Positions 46,508 through 58,871 of a stretch of 64,000 nt of DNA are shown here, one piece after another. A program made the position numbers and the translations under genes. Below the pieces are notes generated by a model. The model was given only the letters and a program-made list of their open reading frames with translations, was not told the origin of the DNA and searched no databases. This DNA comes from Phyto melanocephala (Eukaryota > Arthropoda > Insecta > Diptera > Rhinophoridae), in assembly GCA_941918925.1 (NCBI GenBank), contig OW799236.1:121655062-121719061 (forward strand), given 5' to 3'. The stretch's first letter is position 1. Each line of letters opens with the position of its first letter.

Positions 46508-49500
46508 ATACAATTTTGAATAAATTTTGTATGTAAAGATCAAGTCAAAATAGTGTTTGACATTTGTCATGACAAATTTTTATTAAAGATATTATCTTTC
46601 CCTGCAATAAAAAAATTAAAGGATATCCAATATTTTGTCTATTGTCCGTCTATGGAAGATATTTAAAGAAATAAATCTGTTAAAAAGTGTACGGTCAACA
46701 GAACGCCTAACAAAGGCCGTATAGTACATTCAAAATCGTGAAAAAAACATTTCATTAACATTTTATATAACAATATAATATTTTTTCTTTTAAATAATCA
46801 TAAATGTGTTTTTATAAAAATATATGTATGTATGTATGTATGTATGTATAAATATTTTATTTGTTAATGGACATTTGTTTTGAATAAAGGATAACTTTAT
46901 TGAATTCTTTTATAAATTGTAAATTTCAGGACGTTTTTCAATGTAAATTTATCAAAAAAAAAAAAATTACAAATATAAAAAATATATTCAAATACAGAAT
47001 TTAATGACAATTTACACTGAATATTTGCTATAGAAAATTATTTAACAACAATTTCTGGCAACGCTGAAATAGTTTTTATATGCAATTTTTTAAACATATA
47101 CCTGCTCAATATATAGTTGCATACATATGTATGTATGTATTTGTAATTAAAAAATACTTGTTTGGGAAATTTTTTCTTATTGTATTTTTAAGAGAAAAAA
47201 TGGCGCGCTAAGCAAATTGTATTGTAAAGCATGTTGTTTGTGCCTAAGTATGTACATAAGTATGTATGTATGTGTGTACATATTTTGTGGAGTAATTTTT
47301 TATTGTACATGTTTAAAGATAATTGTTAAATCTAGGTCTATAGTTTAACAAAAAGCTTAAAACGAAAAAAAATAATGTTTACCAAACATTTAGTTAAAAT
47401 AAAAATAAATCTTTTTAAGTTATATTTTTTAAAAACTTTATCATTATTTTATCTTTATTTTTTTTTTATTAAAAATGCGATTAAAATAAAAGAAGGCTTT
47501 GCAAAACAAAAACTTTCTACATAACAAAATATCAGCATACTGTATAATATTATCCATATTTTATATCTTCTCTTGTTGCTTTTATGTTAATTTTCTTTTT
47601 GGGTTTGTATATCATAAAAAAAGAGATTTTTATATATGTCATTGACACTCACTCTATAAATTTCCATGTTAATTTTATTTTAACAGCTTTTATTGTGTTT
47701 ATTTTATTTTTTCATCTTTTCAACAGTTTTAAAGTTTAAATACTAACTTAAGTGCTGACTAATGCCCTCTTTTGTGTTAAAAAAAACTTCTTTAAAATTT
47801 ATAATTTTTATTTTGTTCTTTATTATTTATTTTTCTTGTATTGTGGGTTTCTCTTTTTTAAGTTTTGTATTATTTGTTTAATAAAAAAATTTGCATTTAA
47901 CTTTTCTTCTTCTTTTTGTTAACTTAAAACATATGTACAAATAAAATTGTTTAATTTGTATAAGTATTTTCAAACCGCCAATAATGTTTAAGCACGTAAA
48001 TTGTAGTTTTAAAGTTGTGGAGGTGATGGTGCTTCATAACTAAGAAACAGCGAAAAAATCGCTAAAGCTTTAACTAGTTCATATTAAAACAGTTTTAAGT
48101 GTTTTGGCGCGTTATTGTAAATTATTGTTGTTGTTTTTGTCTTGCAGTTAAAAAAAATAATTTATGTAGTTAAATTAAGCTAAAAATAAACAGAACTTTT
48201 GCATGATATTTTTTTTTTTCTGTTTCATTAAACAAATGTCAATAAAATATGGAGAAAACAAAGAGGTAAAGGACGGCTTTTTATAATTTTAAATAAGAAA
48301 AAAATATTAGTAAAAAGAAAAAGTGGCAGCAGCATACATATATTTTTTCAATACGTTTTTCAGTTTAAACATATTTGTCTATAAAATTTATTGTACATGC
48401 ATGTACAATATGTGTATATATACATACATATATACATGTATGTACATACATATATAAAGAATTTTCGATTTGCATAAATTTTTTTCTAAAATGAAAGTGA
48501 AAAAAATATTTTTTTTAAATTAAGCTTAAAAAAAAGATCCATACAATCTTTACATCAAATGGTTTAAAAATTAAAAAAAGTTTTATTTTAAACCATTTAA
48601 GTGTTTTGTTTACTCTCTTGTTGCTTTACTATGTACATATGTACATTCAGAGGTTCTGGCAACCTTGTGTGCTTTTATTTTATCCGAAACCCTGTTGAGA
48701 ATATCCGCTTTATATCCCGTGATTTAAATACTCAATTTTAATAATTATTGCACAAAATACAACTCAAATTTAATATAATTATGCAAAAACTCTATTTAAA
48801 TTTAAATTGAATTAAATTCATTTAACTAAAAATGGATTTCCAGTCGTATATTTTTTGTTTGTTTAATTTGTGTTTCTGAAATAAATGGCAACAACAATTA
48901 CAGCAACAACAATAGCTTAATTTTGTTTATTGTATTATTTTTTATATATGTTGTATGTTTGTGACTATTGTTGTAATTTTGTTTAAAATTTAGTAGAGCA
49001 GTGACAATTGTACATACAATTTTGAAATACATACGAAAAAATTATAGCGCTGTTGTAGCTTGAACAATAATATCATTGATGCGCTCACTCTAAGTAATTG
49101 TTTTTGGTAACTATTTCTGTTGTTATTACTGCTGCTACTATCAGATGCATATTTGTTTGTTTGATCGTCTATCTGTCTGTCTGTCGGTTTGTCATGTCAT
49201 GTCAGTTCATTGAGTTTTTGTTGTTGTTGTTTGTAGTAGATTTTAAGTTGAGTGATTTATTTCGTAAGTTTTTTTCGATGTTGTTTGTGGTTGAATGAAT
49301 AACAACCACTGCAGCGACACTAGCAGTAATAGCAACGCAAACAACCAGCATACACAAAAATTATTTTCAATTGAATCTATTCGTTTTTATTAAAATAAAG
49401 TGTCGTTGATGAATTTGAATTGATGTTGTTGATAATAAATAATAACAACAACATCAACAATTACAGTAATAATAGCATCAACACGTAAAAAAAATCCCTA

Positions 49501-49809
49501 AATATTTTTAAATGGTTTTTTTTTTTTCTCAATAAGGGCTTTAGTTTTTTGTTTTTTAAGAAAACTTTTTTTTACATTTTCAACTATGTATTTTCAAAAA
49601 AAAAAAAAAAATTTACAATAAACATTCAAAAAATAAAATGATGCCAACCATGTAGTATTTTATCATGTCATATTCGCCGCCATAAAAAGTTATATAATAT
49701 TTTTATGAAATTCTAAACAAAAAAACAAAACTACAAGCTAAATTCTAATATTTTCATAATTTCCATATACATATTTTTTTCTTCTATTTTCCTTTGTTTT
49801 TCTTGGTTT
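46508..49809. other. AT-rich non-coding DNA
   Basis: No gene is recognised. It has (TATG)n at 46824-46850 and 47125-47141, a TGGCAACGCTG motif at 47056, and ACATGCATGTACA/TACATGTATGTACA palindromic microsatellite at 48394-48456. Confidence 0.65.
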
Positions 49810-50610
49810 TTTTTATACCCTTCACACAGTGAAAAAGGGTATATATAGGTTTGTCATTCCGTGTGAAATTTCTACAATTTTTATTTCTGACCCCATAAAG
49901 TATATATTTTCTGAAAGCTTATGAATAGGGGAGTCGATTAAGCTCTGTCAGTCTGACCGTCTGTCCGTGTGTAAGTTGAAATCAACTTTTTGAAGCCCCC
50001 CGACATCGCTTGGACCCGGGTGAGGTATTAAAATATCAGAAATATTCGGGAGTAGATCGGTATTGAAAGTCAGAAACATCGGTACATAAACAACTAAGAT
50101 ATGAGCAAAAACCCACGACCACCTCGATTTTTTTTTTCACAAAAACAACATTACAACAACAACATACATACATAAAAACGTGTATACTGGTTAGGAAAAC
50201 GTGGCATCGAATCCCAGCTGAGCCAAAAAATTTTTTTTTTAAATTTTTAAAAAATTTTTTTTTATTTTTTATTTAGTATATTATTTATATTTTTATTATT
50301 ATTTTTTTTAATTTTTTTTTTATTATTTTTTTTCTTTTTATATTTATTATTTACATAAATATTAATAATTTTTTTTTTAATTTTTTTTTAAATTTTTTTT
50401 TTTTTTTTTAGTTTTGTTTTTTTTTTAACATACATACGTAAATTTATAATTTTACAATGGGATGTTTTTATATATGTATGCATGTTTTTTATATGTATGT
50501 ACGTATTTCATATGGGATGAATGGTGATACAAACTACTGTTATTGCATGACTACACGTTGTGAAGGGTATATAAGATTCGGCACGGCCGAATATAGCGCT
50601 CTTACTTGTT
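49810..50610 (+). mobile_element. Helentron/DINE-1-like element, subfamily A, complete, about 800 bp
   Basis: It has the same architecture as 38873-39626: TTTTATACCCTTCACACAGT 5' end, GACCCCATAAAGTATATAT core, GTCTGACCGTCTGTCCG block (49947-49967), T-run tract (50228-50425), GTGAAGGGTATATAAGATTC, the GC hairpin and CTCTTACTTGTT. The two copies are closely similar. No coding sequence. Confidence 0.88.
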
Positions 50611-53444
50611 TTTTTTTAATTTTGTCAAATCATGTAAACTAAATGCCAATATTTTTTCTAACTCAAAATAAAACAAATAAATAAAAAAAGAAGAACAACA
50701 CACCTTGGCAATTGTTCAATATTTTGGCATCACAAAACACGCAAAATAGAAAAACTACTTTAGTATAAATAAATAAAATTATCGTAAAGAAAAACAAAGA
50801 TTTCTTATACTACAAAAAAAAAAAAATATTGGCTAAATTAAATGTCGCCAATACATATGTATATACATATGTATATACATATTTATGTACATATGCATGC
50901 AATGTAATACACAGTAAGAAAATGTTGAAAATAGAAAAAAAAACTTTTTTTAAGAAAAAGAGCAAAAGTTCAAAGAAATTAAAGAAAAACGGAGGGAACA
51001 GAAAAACAGATATAACGAAATAGACGCCAAACATGCAAAAATATTCCTTCACTTTATGATGAGTTTTTCTTAATTTCATTTAAAATGCATATATGTATGT
51101 ATGTCTATGTATATAACTTTGTATAGAAGTACATATGTATGTATAAATGTACTTTAATTTAATAAGTTTATGTAAAATATTTTGTTAAATTTAACAGTCT
51201 TTAGGTGTTTTACATTTTGAGTTTTTATTCGTTTTTTTCGTTTGTTTGACTTTTTTCTCTTTATTTTAATTAGCGTAATTTGTTGTCTTTTAAAGATAAT
51301 TGGAGTTTTCTACTTTAAATATTGTTAATCTTTAATTATATTTAATACAAATATTATTTTATTTATATAATAAAAATGTTTTTTCTATGAAACATATGAG
51401 TGAATCTGGCCACACTAAGGAAAAAGCATCAGTGCTGCTAACTTGTTGTTAAATGCACAGGCGTCAGAATTTGTAAACATATTTGAACTACCTACTTGTT
51501 TTAAAAGGACGATTGGGCTAGACTTTATTTATTTAAAAAAATATATATATTGTACATGTATAAATATATATATTCCATTTAATACTTTTAATTATTAAAT
51601 GTGTGCACAAAATCTGAAAATTAAAAAAAAAATCATTAAATAAAAGAAAATATTTTCGCTTTTAAAAGTTTTTTACTCTTTATTTTAAAGGATTTATTTA
51701 TTTACAGGACTTACGATTTTTTTTTTAAATCTCTGAAAATTCCAGACAAAAAATATTTTCAATATGCGAAATTGTATCCATTTCTCTCTGTAAAACAACA
51801 CCCTACCTCATAACTTAAATTCTTAATAAAATTCCATTTCATAAGTTTTCCAAAAAAAAAAAGGCGCAAATGCTCCCAATTACACCTAAGCACGAAAATG
51901 ATTTTTACATTTCAATAGATTCAAATATACATTATGAATGTATTCAAATGTAACAGACAGTTGTAGTTGTAATTTTACAGTTTGTTATACAACAATTGTA
52001 TGAGAAATTATTAGAAGAGATGTTTTTTTTATTAGATATTTATTTTTCATTCTGTGTTTGTTTTGTTTACAAATCATTGTGTGTAGAGAAAACAAAAACA
52101 TTTAAAATTTTATTGAGTACAGAAAATGTATTTCGTCATTAACTAAAAATAAATCAAGGAAAAAGTTATGAAATGCTTTCAGCTAGAAATATGAATATAT
52201 GTATATTAAAATTAAATTATAAATATTTTTTTTAACCTAAATAAAAAAGTTTATAAATTTAAACAAAGAACCTACAAACAAAATGATTTTTTAGGAAATC
52301 AATAGGATTTTTCCAGACAAATTTTATCTAAATTATTCTTTATTGATAAATTTTGTCATGTTTTACAATTTTTTGTTCTAAATTGATACATATTTCAATT
52401 TATATTCAATAAAACTAATAATTGTTTTAATAAAAAAATTGAAATTTTAATTTCTTTCCATTCAACTAGAATATTACTAATTACTAATTAAAATTCAATT
52501 TAATTATATTTTCTATATACACTTTAACCTAATATAACATATACACGAACTTACATATTTTTAAATTATTTTAAACATTAATTTATTTCTGAAAAAAAAA
52601 ACAAAACAAATGTATGTATTTTGTCTAAATATCATTTATGACACTTTTAAATACAATTGCACTTTTCAATTTTATGGTTTTATCGTTATTTTTATCATAC
52701 AAAAAAAATGTGTTCTCATATATAAAAAAAAAAGTGAAATATGTGAAACAACAAATAAATAATTAAGGGGTGGCAAAAAGTACAACAAAAACAATAAAAA
52801 TGTAAAATTTTTTAAATGATAAATAAATACAAAAAATAACCTACACCAATAAAATGTACATAAAGGAATTGTTGTTATTGTTGTTGGTGTGCTTAATCAG
52901 AAAGCTAAAAATAATAATAAAAAAAAAATACTCTTACGTTTAGGTAGATATTTTTTACATACATACATATGTTTTTTTTCTGATTTAAAAAAGTCTTTAA
53001 ATCGTAAAAAAGTCATAAACATTATTTATTTAAAAAAATTAATATAATTTTTGTTTAATATTAGGGAATTTATAAAACAAATTTAATAAGTATGTAATAC
53101 GCTCAAATAACCAGAAAATTTATTTTTTAAAATTCAAAATATGAATAAATTTCTAAAAAAAAATATTTTTTTTAAATGACACTTAATGTTCCTAAGTAGT
53201 TGACATCACTGTACTGTAAGTTGTACCTCAAACGGAATTTATGCTTATAAGGTTGCCAAATATATTTTTTATATAATTTTGTTATTTCTGAAGGGAGAAC
53301 TTTTGATTTAAAATTCAGTGAGTGAAACTTCCGTCTATTTACAAATCTGCGATTTGTTTACTGACTTATTTTTCATCAACTTATACTTCAACAGTTTTTA
53401 ACAATCCTTATCAATATTCTTTTTTTATTCAAGAATCTTAACGT
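50611..53444. other. AT-rich non-coding DNA
   Basis: No gene is recognised. ACATATGTATAT microsatellite lies at 50855-50895. A TCTGGCCACACTA motif lies at 51405-51417. Confidence 0.65.
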
Positions 53445-55219
53445 TATGATGTCAATGAATTTGTTGTTCTTAAATACCTGAAAAATATTAAACTATCAAC
53501 TGTACCTTGAGTTGAAGGTGTTTCAAGTTGTATTTTAAAGTACTGTGCTATATACTTATGTAAACCTTTAAGTTATATTTTTGATTTGTCGTTGAAGCAT
53601 TGTCATTTTCCCGAATTATGAATAAAATCCTTCATTATCCCGCTCATAAATTAGAATCGAAATCGTGCCTTAATAATTAAGTTAAGTTCTACTCCGAAAT
53701 TATTTGAGAAAATTATTTGTAATATGCTGGCACAGCAAATATCAACTTTATATCCAAATCAAAATGGTTTTAGAAAATCTTGCTCAACCACTACAAACCT
53801 TGAGCTAACGACTCATGTAAATGATGAATTCTTTAAGCGTCAACAAACGGATGTCATCTATACTGATTTCAGTAAGGCATTCGATAAAGTAAATCAAAAT
53901 CTTTCAATATTTTAATTGGATAGAATGAGTTTTTTGCATTTCATTTACAATACTATGGATCGATTCTTATTTCAATGATAGTGTTATTTAAAATAACATT
54001 TAAGTCTCGTCGGGTATACCACAAGGAAGTCAATTTACACTCCTTATGAATGATCTTCCATTTATAATCAATCACTCTTAATATTTTAATGTGTGCTGAT
54101 GACGTAAAAATTTTTATATCTCATTATAATGTTGCACAACAAAGACTTCTTCAATATGATTTAAATAGTTTTGCGACGTGGTTAATGAAACTACATGTTA
54201 AAAAATGTAAATATATGATTTTTACTAGTTTTGGTATATTAAATGGCTGTTACTTGATGAATGGTGTAAATCTTGATTTAGTTAAATTATTTGCTAGATA
54301 AGAAATTGGATTTTCATACACATACAACGTTTACAGTCAATAAAGCAATTGATGTACTGGGATACATTAAATATTGGTCTAAGAAATTCTTAGATCCTTA
54401 TATAACTAAGCAGCTGTTTACAATGCTAGTAAGGCCTGCATTAGAATATGGTTGCATCATATGGTATACGCAAACCAAGTGCATATAAACTTTGTTAAAT
54501 CTGTTCAAGTAAAGTTTTTGCTTTTCAGTCCTTGGGCACAGAATGAAAGGTTTCTTTCTCTCATGAAAGACGCTGAGCTCTTATAAAACTTCCAACTCTT
54601 AAAAATTATTTTTTTTTTTTTTGAGTTTACGATTACTTTAATGGAGGTTCTAATGTACTAGCACAAAACAATTTTTTGGCGGTTAAAACACAAAACTGCC
54701 TTCAACAAATTATTTTCGTTTATATTGTCCAATATTTCAGAGAGCCTCCTCCAGTAACTGTCAATCGACTATACCTTCGAATAGGAAGCCGTAATTCCCG
54801 AATTCGACTTCTGATATAAAAATTTGCATGTGGTCAATGGAGAGTCTGGGTAACTGTACCTTCGTACAGCTAACCGACGCCACGCAATTGACAAAAGCGA
54901 AAGTGAGACGCAAAACTCTCGAAGCCAGATGAAAAGGACGGCCTAATTGTCCTTATTCGACAACGATAATGACAATGACGAGTGAGCTCTTGACCCAACC
55001 AGAGCTTAATTACGACTGTTTTATTATTATTTTATTATTTAATGGAAATATCACTTCTGAACTCCTTCTTAGTATAATAAAAGTCAATATTCCTTTCGGT
55101 CTTTTTAGAAATTATAATTTTTGTTACGCATTATTTGTAAAAATTTCAATAATTTATTTGTCTACCTACATTGACTTTAATAAAAATCTCAACGAAGTAA
55201 AGAGAGATGTTATTTAACA
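53445..55219 (+). pseudogene. LINE reverse transcriptase pseudogene
   Basis: Broken frames read in order. LKYLKNIKLSTVP, then VEGVSSCILKYCA (53463-53560) and DLSLKHCHFPEL (about 53583-53620) come from the fingers. KLSSTPKLFEKIICNMLAQQ (53680-53735) is followed by motif A, VIYTDFSKAFDKVN (53853-53893). The 'SGIPQGS' motif lies near 54008-54031. Motif C (ADD) appears in MCADDVKIF at 54089. GYIKYWSKKFLDPYITKQLF and VRPALEYGCIIW (54360-54465) cover the thumb. After a non-matching gap, NGNITSELLLSIIKVNIPF (about 55041-55097) belongs to the C-terminal region. Stops (for example 53511, 53613, 53647) and frame changes show it is dead. Clade call is by likeness only. Confidence 0.85.
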
Positions 55220-55367
55220 TCTTTATGTTTTATCTTCTACATAAAATTGTATTTTCTTAAAAATTTGAACTAATTTACGCTTAAAAAATTTTTTTGTTAT
55301 GATTTATTATTATATGTACTGTATGTCTGTAAGGAATTTTTCCATAGACTTAAGTAAATAAAAAAAT
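53445..55367 (+). mobile_element. Decayed non-LTR retrotransposon (CR1/Jockey-like LINE)
   Basis: A degraded polymerase is followed by a short 3' UTR-like part ending CCATAGACTTAAGTAAATAA then AAAAA, typical of LINE tails. The copy lacks its 5' part (no ORF1 or endonuclease was read). Sequence at about 54607-55000 does not match the polymerase and seems to be an insertion or rearrangement. No target duplication was found. Confidence 0.8.
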
Positions 55368-55624
55368 GCTCTCGTGATACTATCGGAAAACCTTAATTTC
55401 TCTATAAGAAAGATTTGTTTACTTATGTGTATATAAGCATTATTTTTATTTTTAACATTTACCAGGCTTAACGGGGATTTTTCTGTTAAAAATACATTTT
55501 ATTTTTATAACATTGCGCTCTAGATAAGAAATTGTTTTGCGGTTTTAAAAAATCCCACATATTTGATAACAAATATTTATTGCAGTTTTTTTTCTTTTCT
55601 TATTATTTATTTTACATTAAAAAT

Positions 55625-55672
55625 TCTTTTTATTAATATATTTTTTATTTTCTGTTTCTTTGCAGGTATGTT
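55625..55672 (+). promoter_or_regulatory. Candidate recursive splice site RP3
   Basis: The sequence CTGTTTCTTTGCAG/GTATGT joins 3' and 5' splice sites at 55665/55666. The upstream 25 bases are nearly all pyrimidine (TTTTTTATTTTCTGTTTCTT), the best tract of the set. A branch-point-like TATTAATA lies at about 55631-55638. It is about 15.6 kb from RP2, a spacing in the range reported for fly recursive splicing. Confidence 0.6.
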
Positions 55673-55890
55673 ATGTTTAAAATAAAAAAAAGTCTCCACA
55701 TCCAAGATACGTAAATATACTTATAATGTTTTGTGGAAGAAATTGCTTTGATTTAGTTTTTTTTTTTTGTTTTAATTTTGTTTCTGAATTCCCCCATTAA
55801 ATTTAAAAAAAATTGGGATTAATTACTCAACATAAGCGACAGTTTGAATGACAATTGCAGCAACAACTACTATGCAGCAAAAAGTATATG

Positions 55891-55891
<1 letters not shown>

Positions 55892-55920
<29 letters not shown>
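55892..55920. repeat. (CATA)n microsatellite
   Basis: About seven CATA units, one of the longest tetranucleotide runs in the window; (TATG)n at 46824-46850 is similar. Confidence 0.9.
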
Positions 55921-55922
<2 letters not shown>

Positions 55923-56045
55923 AAACAAGTATTAAACTGCAAACTTCTGCAATGCAGCAATAGCATATTAATACAATAAATAAATAAATAAAAAAAACCT
56001 AGCAACAACAGCAAAAAATATTTTAAAAAGTGCAATTCAACAATA

Positions 56046-56901
56046 AACAAGTAAGAGCGCTATATTCGGCCGTGCCGAATCTTATATACCCTTCACAACG
56101 TGAATTCATGCAATAACAGTGGTTTGTGTCACCATTCATCCCATATGAAATACGTACATACATATAAAAACATACATATATAAAAACGTCCCATTGTAAA
56201 ATTATAAATTCACGTATGAATGTTAAAAAAAACAAAAAAAAAAAAAAAAATTTAAAAAAAAAATTTAAAAAAAAAATTAAAAAAAAAAAATTAAAAAAAA
56301 AAAAAATTTTTTAAAATTATTATGTATATAATATCTACAAAACAAAAAAAAAAAAAAAAAAATTAAAAAAAAAAAATTAAAAAAAAAATAATAAAAATAT
56401 AAATAATATATTAAATAAAAAATAAAAAAAAATAAAAAAAAAATAAAAAAAAAAATTTAAAAAAAAAATTAAAAAAAAATTTTTTTGGCTCAGCTGGGAT
56501 TCGATGCCACGTTTTCTCTAACCAGTATACACGTTTGTATGTATGTATGTTGTTGTTGTAATGTTGCTTTTGTGAAAAAAAAATCGAGGTGGTCGTGGGT
56601 TTTTGCTCATATCTCAGTTGTTTATGTACCGATGTTTCTGATTTTCAATACCGATCTACTCCCGAATATTTCTGATATTTTAATACCTTACCCGGGTCCA
56701 ACCTATGTCGGGGGGCTTCAAAAAGTTGATTTCAACATACACACGGACAGACGGACAGACGGTCAGGGCTTAATCGACTCCTCTATTCATAAGCTTTCAG
56801 AAAATATATACTTTATGGGGTCGGAAATGAAAATTGTAGAAATTTCACACGGAATGACAAACCTATATATACCCTTTTTCACTGTGTGAAGGGTATAAAA
56901 A
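56046..56901 (-). mobile_element. Helentron/DINE-1-like element, subfamily A, complete, about 856 bp
   Basis: On the minus strand it runs from TTTTTATACCCTTCACACAG at 56901, through the GACCCCATAAAGTATATAT core, the GACCGTCTGTCCGTCTGTCC block (56741-56762) and the CCCAGCTGAGCC junction. It then passes through a long T-run tract (56485 down to 56225) to the TTCGGC-acg-GCCGAA hairpin and CTCTTACTTGTT at 56046. The A/T-run tract is the longest of the subfamily A copies and explains the extra length. Confidence 0.88.
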
Positions 56902-57529
56902 TTATTACAACGAAAAAACGCAAGAAAAAAGTCACACAGTATGGCTAAACGAAATAAACAAAAATAATAATAAAAAAAAAAATTAATATAAAATAAATAT
57001 TTTATATAAAATTGTTTATATTTGAAATATAAACGACAATATTGAAAATCATATTGAATTTAAAACGTGATATATAAAATAACAAAAGATATAATATTTT
57101 CCGTGTAAACAAAATATTAAAAGAAAACAAATACAAAATTATTGCAGTCTCAGCAAAAAAAAAAAAAATAAACATATTTAATATTTTAAAGAAATTTTCT
57201 TATATGTACATATAAATTTAAATAAAAAACGGTTCAAACAAATTAATTTGTAAATATAACACATATTTAAACACTTTTTCTCTATTATTAGATAAAGTGG
57301 TATTAAAGGTCCAGCTGATTTAAATTTGTTTTTGTCAAATTATACTTTTTGTTCTAATTGAACTGTCATAGATTCTGTTATTTTTTTTTTTTTTTTTTGG
57401 TATTTTAACAATTTTCTCGATGATCGAAATTTTTCTTCTTGCACTTTGTTTAATTTATTTGCTAAATTATCGCATTTTAATACAAATGAAAAAATTAGGT
57501 TAAACATACTTTAAAAAATATAATAAAAA
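56902..57529. other. AT-rich non-coding DNA
   Basis: Nothing recognised. Confidence 0.65.
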
Positions 57530-58032
57530 TCTATATATATAAAAATCAATGTGTGTTTGTATGTTTGTTTGTGCTTTATAGACGGTTAAACGGCTGGACC
57601 GATTTCCTTGAAATTTTCACAGAATCTTTCTGTATGCCTGAAAGGAACTATAGGCTATACTTTGGTTTGAAATTGTAAGTGGGCGCGGTGCCACGCCCTA
57701 TTAAAGAATAAGTATTAAATATTATATATCACGAAAGTTAATGCAGCTAGAGTCTTCAAATTAAGTACGGTAAACTTTGACATCCACACGAACATTTGGG
57801 TAAAAAATGGGCGTACTTGCAATAGTAGGCGTGGCCACATGAATTAAATACTTAAATTCGTATATTTGGAAAACGATATCGATTAGAGTACTAAAATTTT
57901 GCAAAAGCAACTTTGATATTCAAATAAACATTTATGGAAAAAATGGGTGCATTAACAATAGTGGGCGTGGCACCTGCCATATAAATTAAATACTAAAATT
58001 TGGGGTGGCGAAGCACACCGGGTATTAGCTAG
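57530..58032 (+). mobile_element. Complete non-autonomous Helitron, 503 bp (second family)
   Basis: It starts TCTATATATATAAAAATCAA after an A. It ends GGGTATTAGCTAG before a T, with a short hairpin (GGTG...CACC) in GGTGGCGAAGCACACC just upstream. It shares the first 15 bases and the CTAG end with 16847-17727 but has a different body. GGGCGYGGYGCCACGCCC-type and 'AGTGGGCGTGGC' blocks recur two or three times without a regular period. No Rep/helicase frame. Confidence 0.85.
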
Positions 58033-58871
58033 TAAATAATATAATATATTCATAATAACGATATTTTCTTTTATGCCTAAGAAGATGTAAAACCTTTTGT
58101 TAAAAACTTCAAAGAAGCCAGAGTTCAACATTTTTGCTTCATTATTAAATTTGTGTGTGTGTTTGTATGTGTATAAAAAATTATTTTTTATTTATTATAA
58201 TGATTTTTAACTTTACTCGAATATTTTGTATTCATTTGTAGGAGTTTTCAATTTTTCAGTTTAAGAATCATACGTCACATTGACTAAAAGTTGTTACATA
58301 AAAAACAGTTGTACCTCTCTAAGCCGTGATTTGTAACGATTTACTTCAGATAAAGGGGGGGAAAAAACTAAAAGAAAAGATTTGAAACCACAAAAATTTA
58401 TTTTTTTATTGTGTTATTTAAATTGTATATGCATTTGTTTATAAGTTTAAAAACTTTTAGTAACAAATAATGAGTTGAAGGTACTAGAAAACAGTTATTC
58501 ACTACTTACAATTTGGCATCTAAACCCATTATTTTAACACGGCGATGTCATTGGAGGCAAGTACTTACCTCGCTTGGTTACAAATAGGGACTCGAATAAG
58601 TACTTATAACGCTCTCTTATAAATAGTGACTTAATAAATACTTACTTTAATAGCAATAAATAAATACTAGATTTTAATAAGCAAAATAACTTATTAATAT
58701 TATGGGCTTACAGAAGTCGTTCTACTCTTTTAAAGACGAAAATTCGTTTTTTTTTATTCTGCGACAAGTTATTTTGGAATTAAAATCTATAAGTCATCAA
58801 TTTGCTTACGAGCTGCTTTGCCAAAACATTATTACTTATACTATAAGTGTCTTAAACTAAATGAGAATTAA
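58033..58871. other. AT-rich non-coding DNA with AAGTACTTA-type repeats
   Basis: AAGTACTTACC (58560), AAGTACTTATAA (58598) and AAATACTTACTTT (58637) recur. Similar AAATACTTACG pieces appear beyond the Helentron at 59726. No gene. The family is not recognised. Confidence 0.5.

Larger units (their letters stand above)
55368..56045. other. AT-rich non-coding DNA with microsatellite
   Basis: It contains candidate recursive splice site RP3 and a (CATA)n run at 55892-55920. No gene. Confidence 0.65.

Noticed and set aside
53464..53485. Minus-strand ratchet-like site TTTTTCAG/GTATTT
   Set aside because: It lies inside the LINE pseudogene on the opposite strand and has a poor donor.
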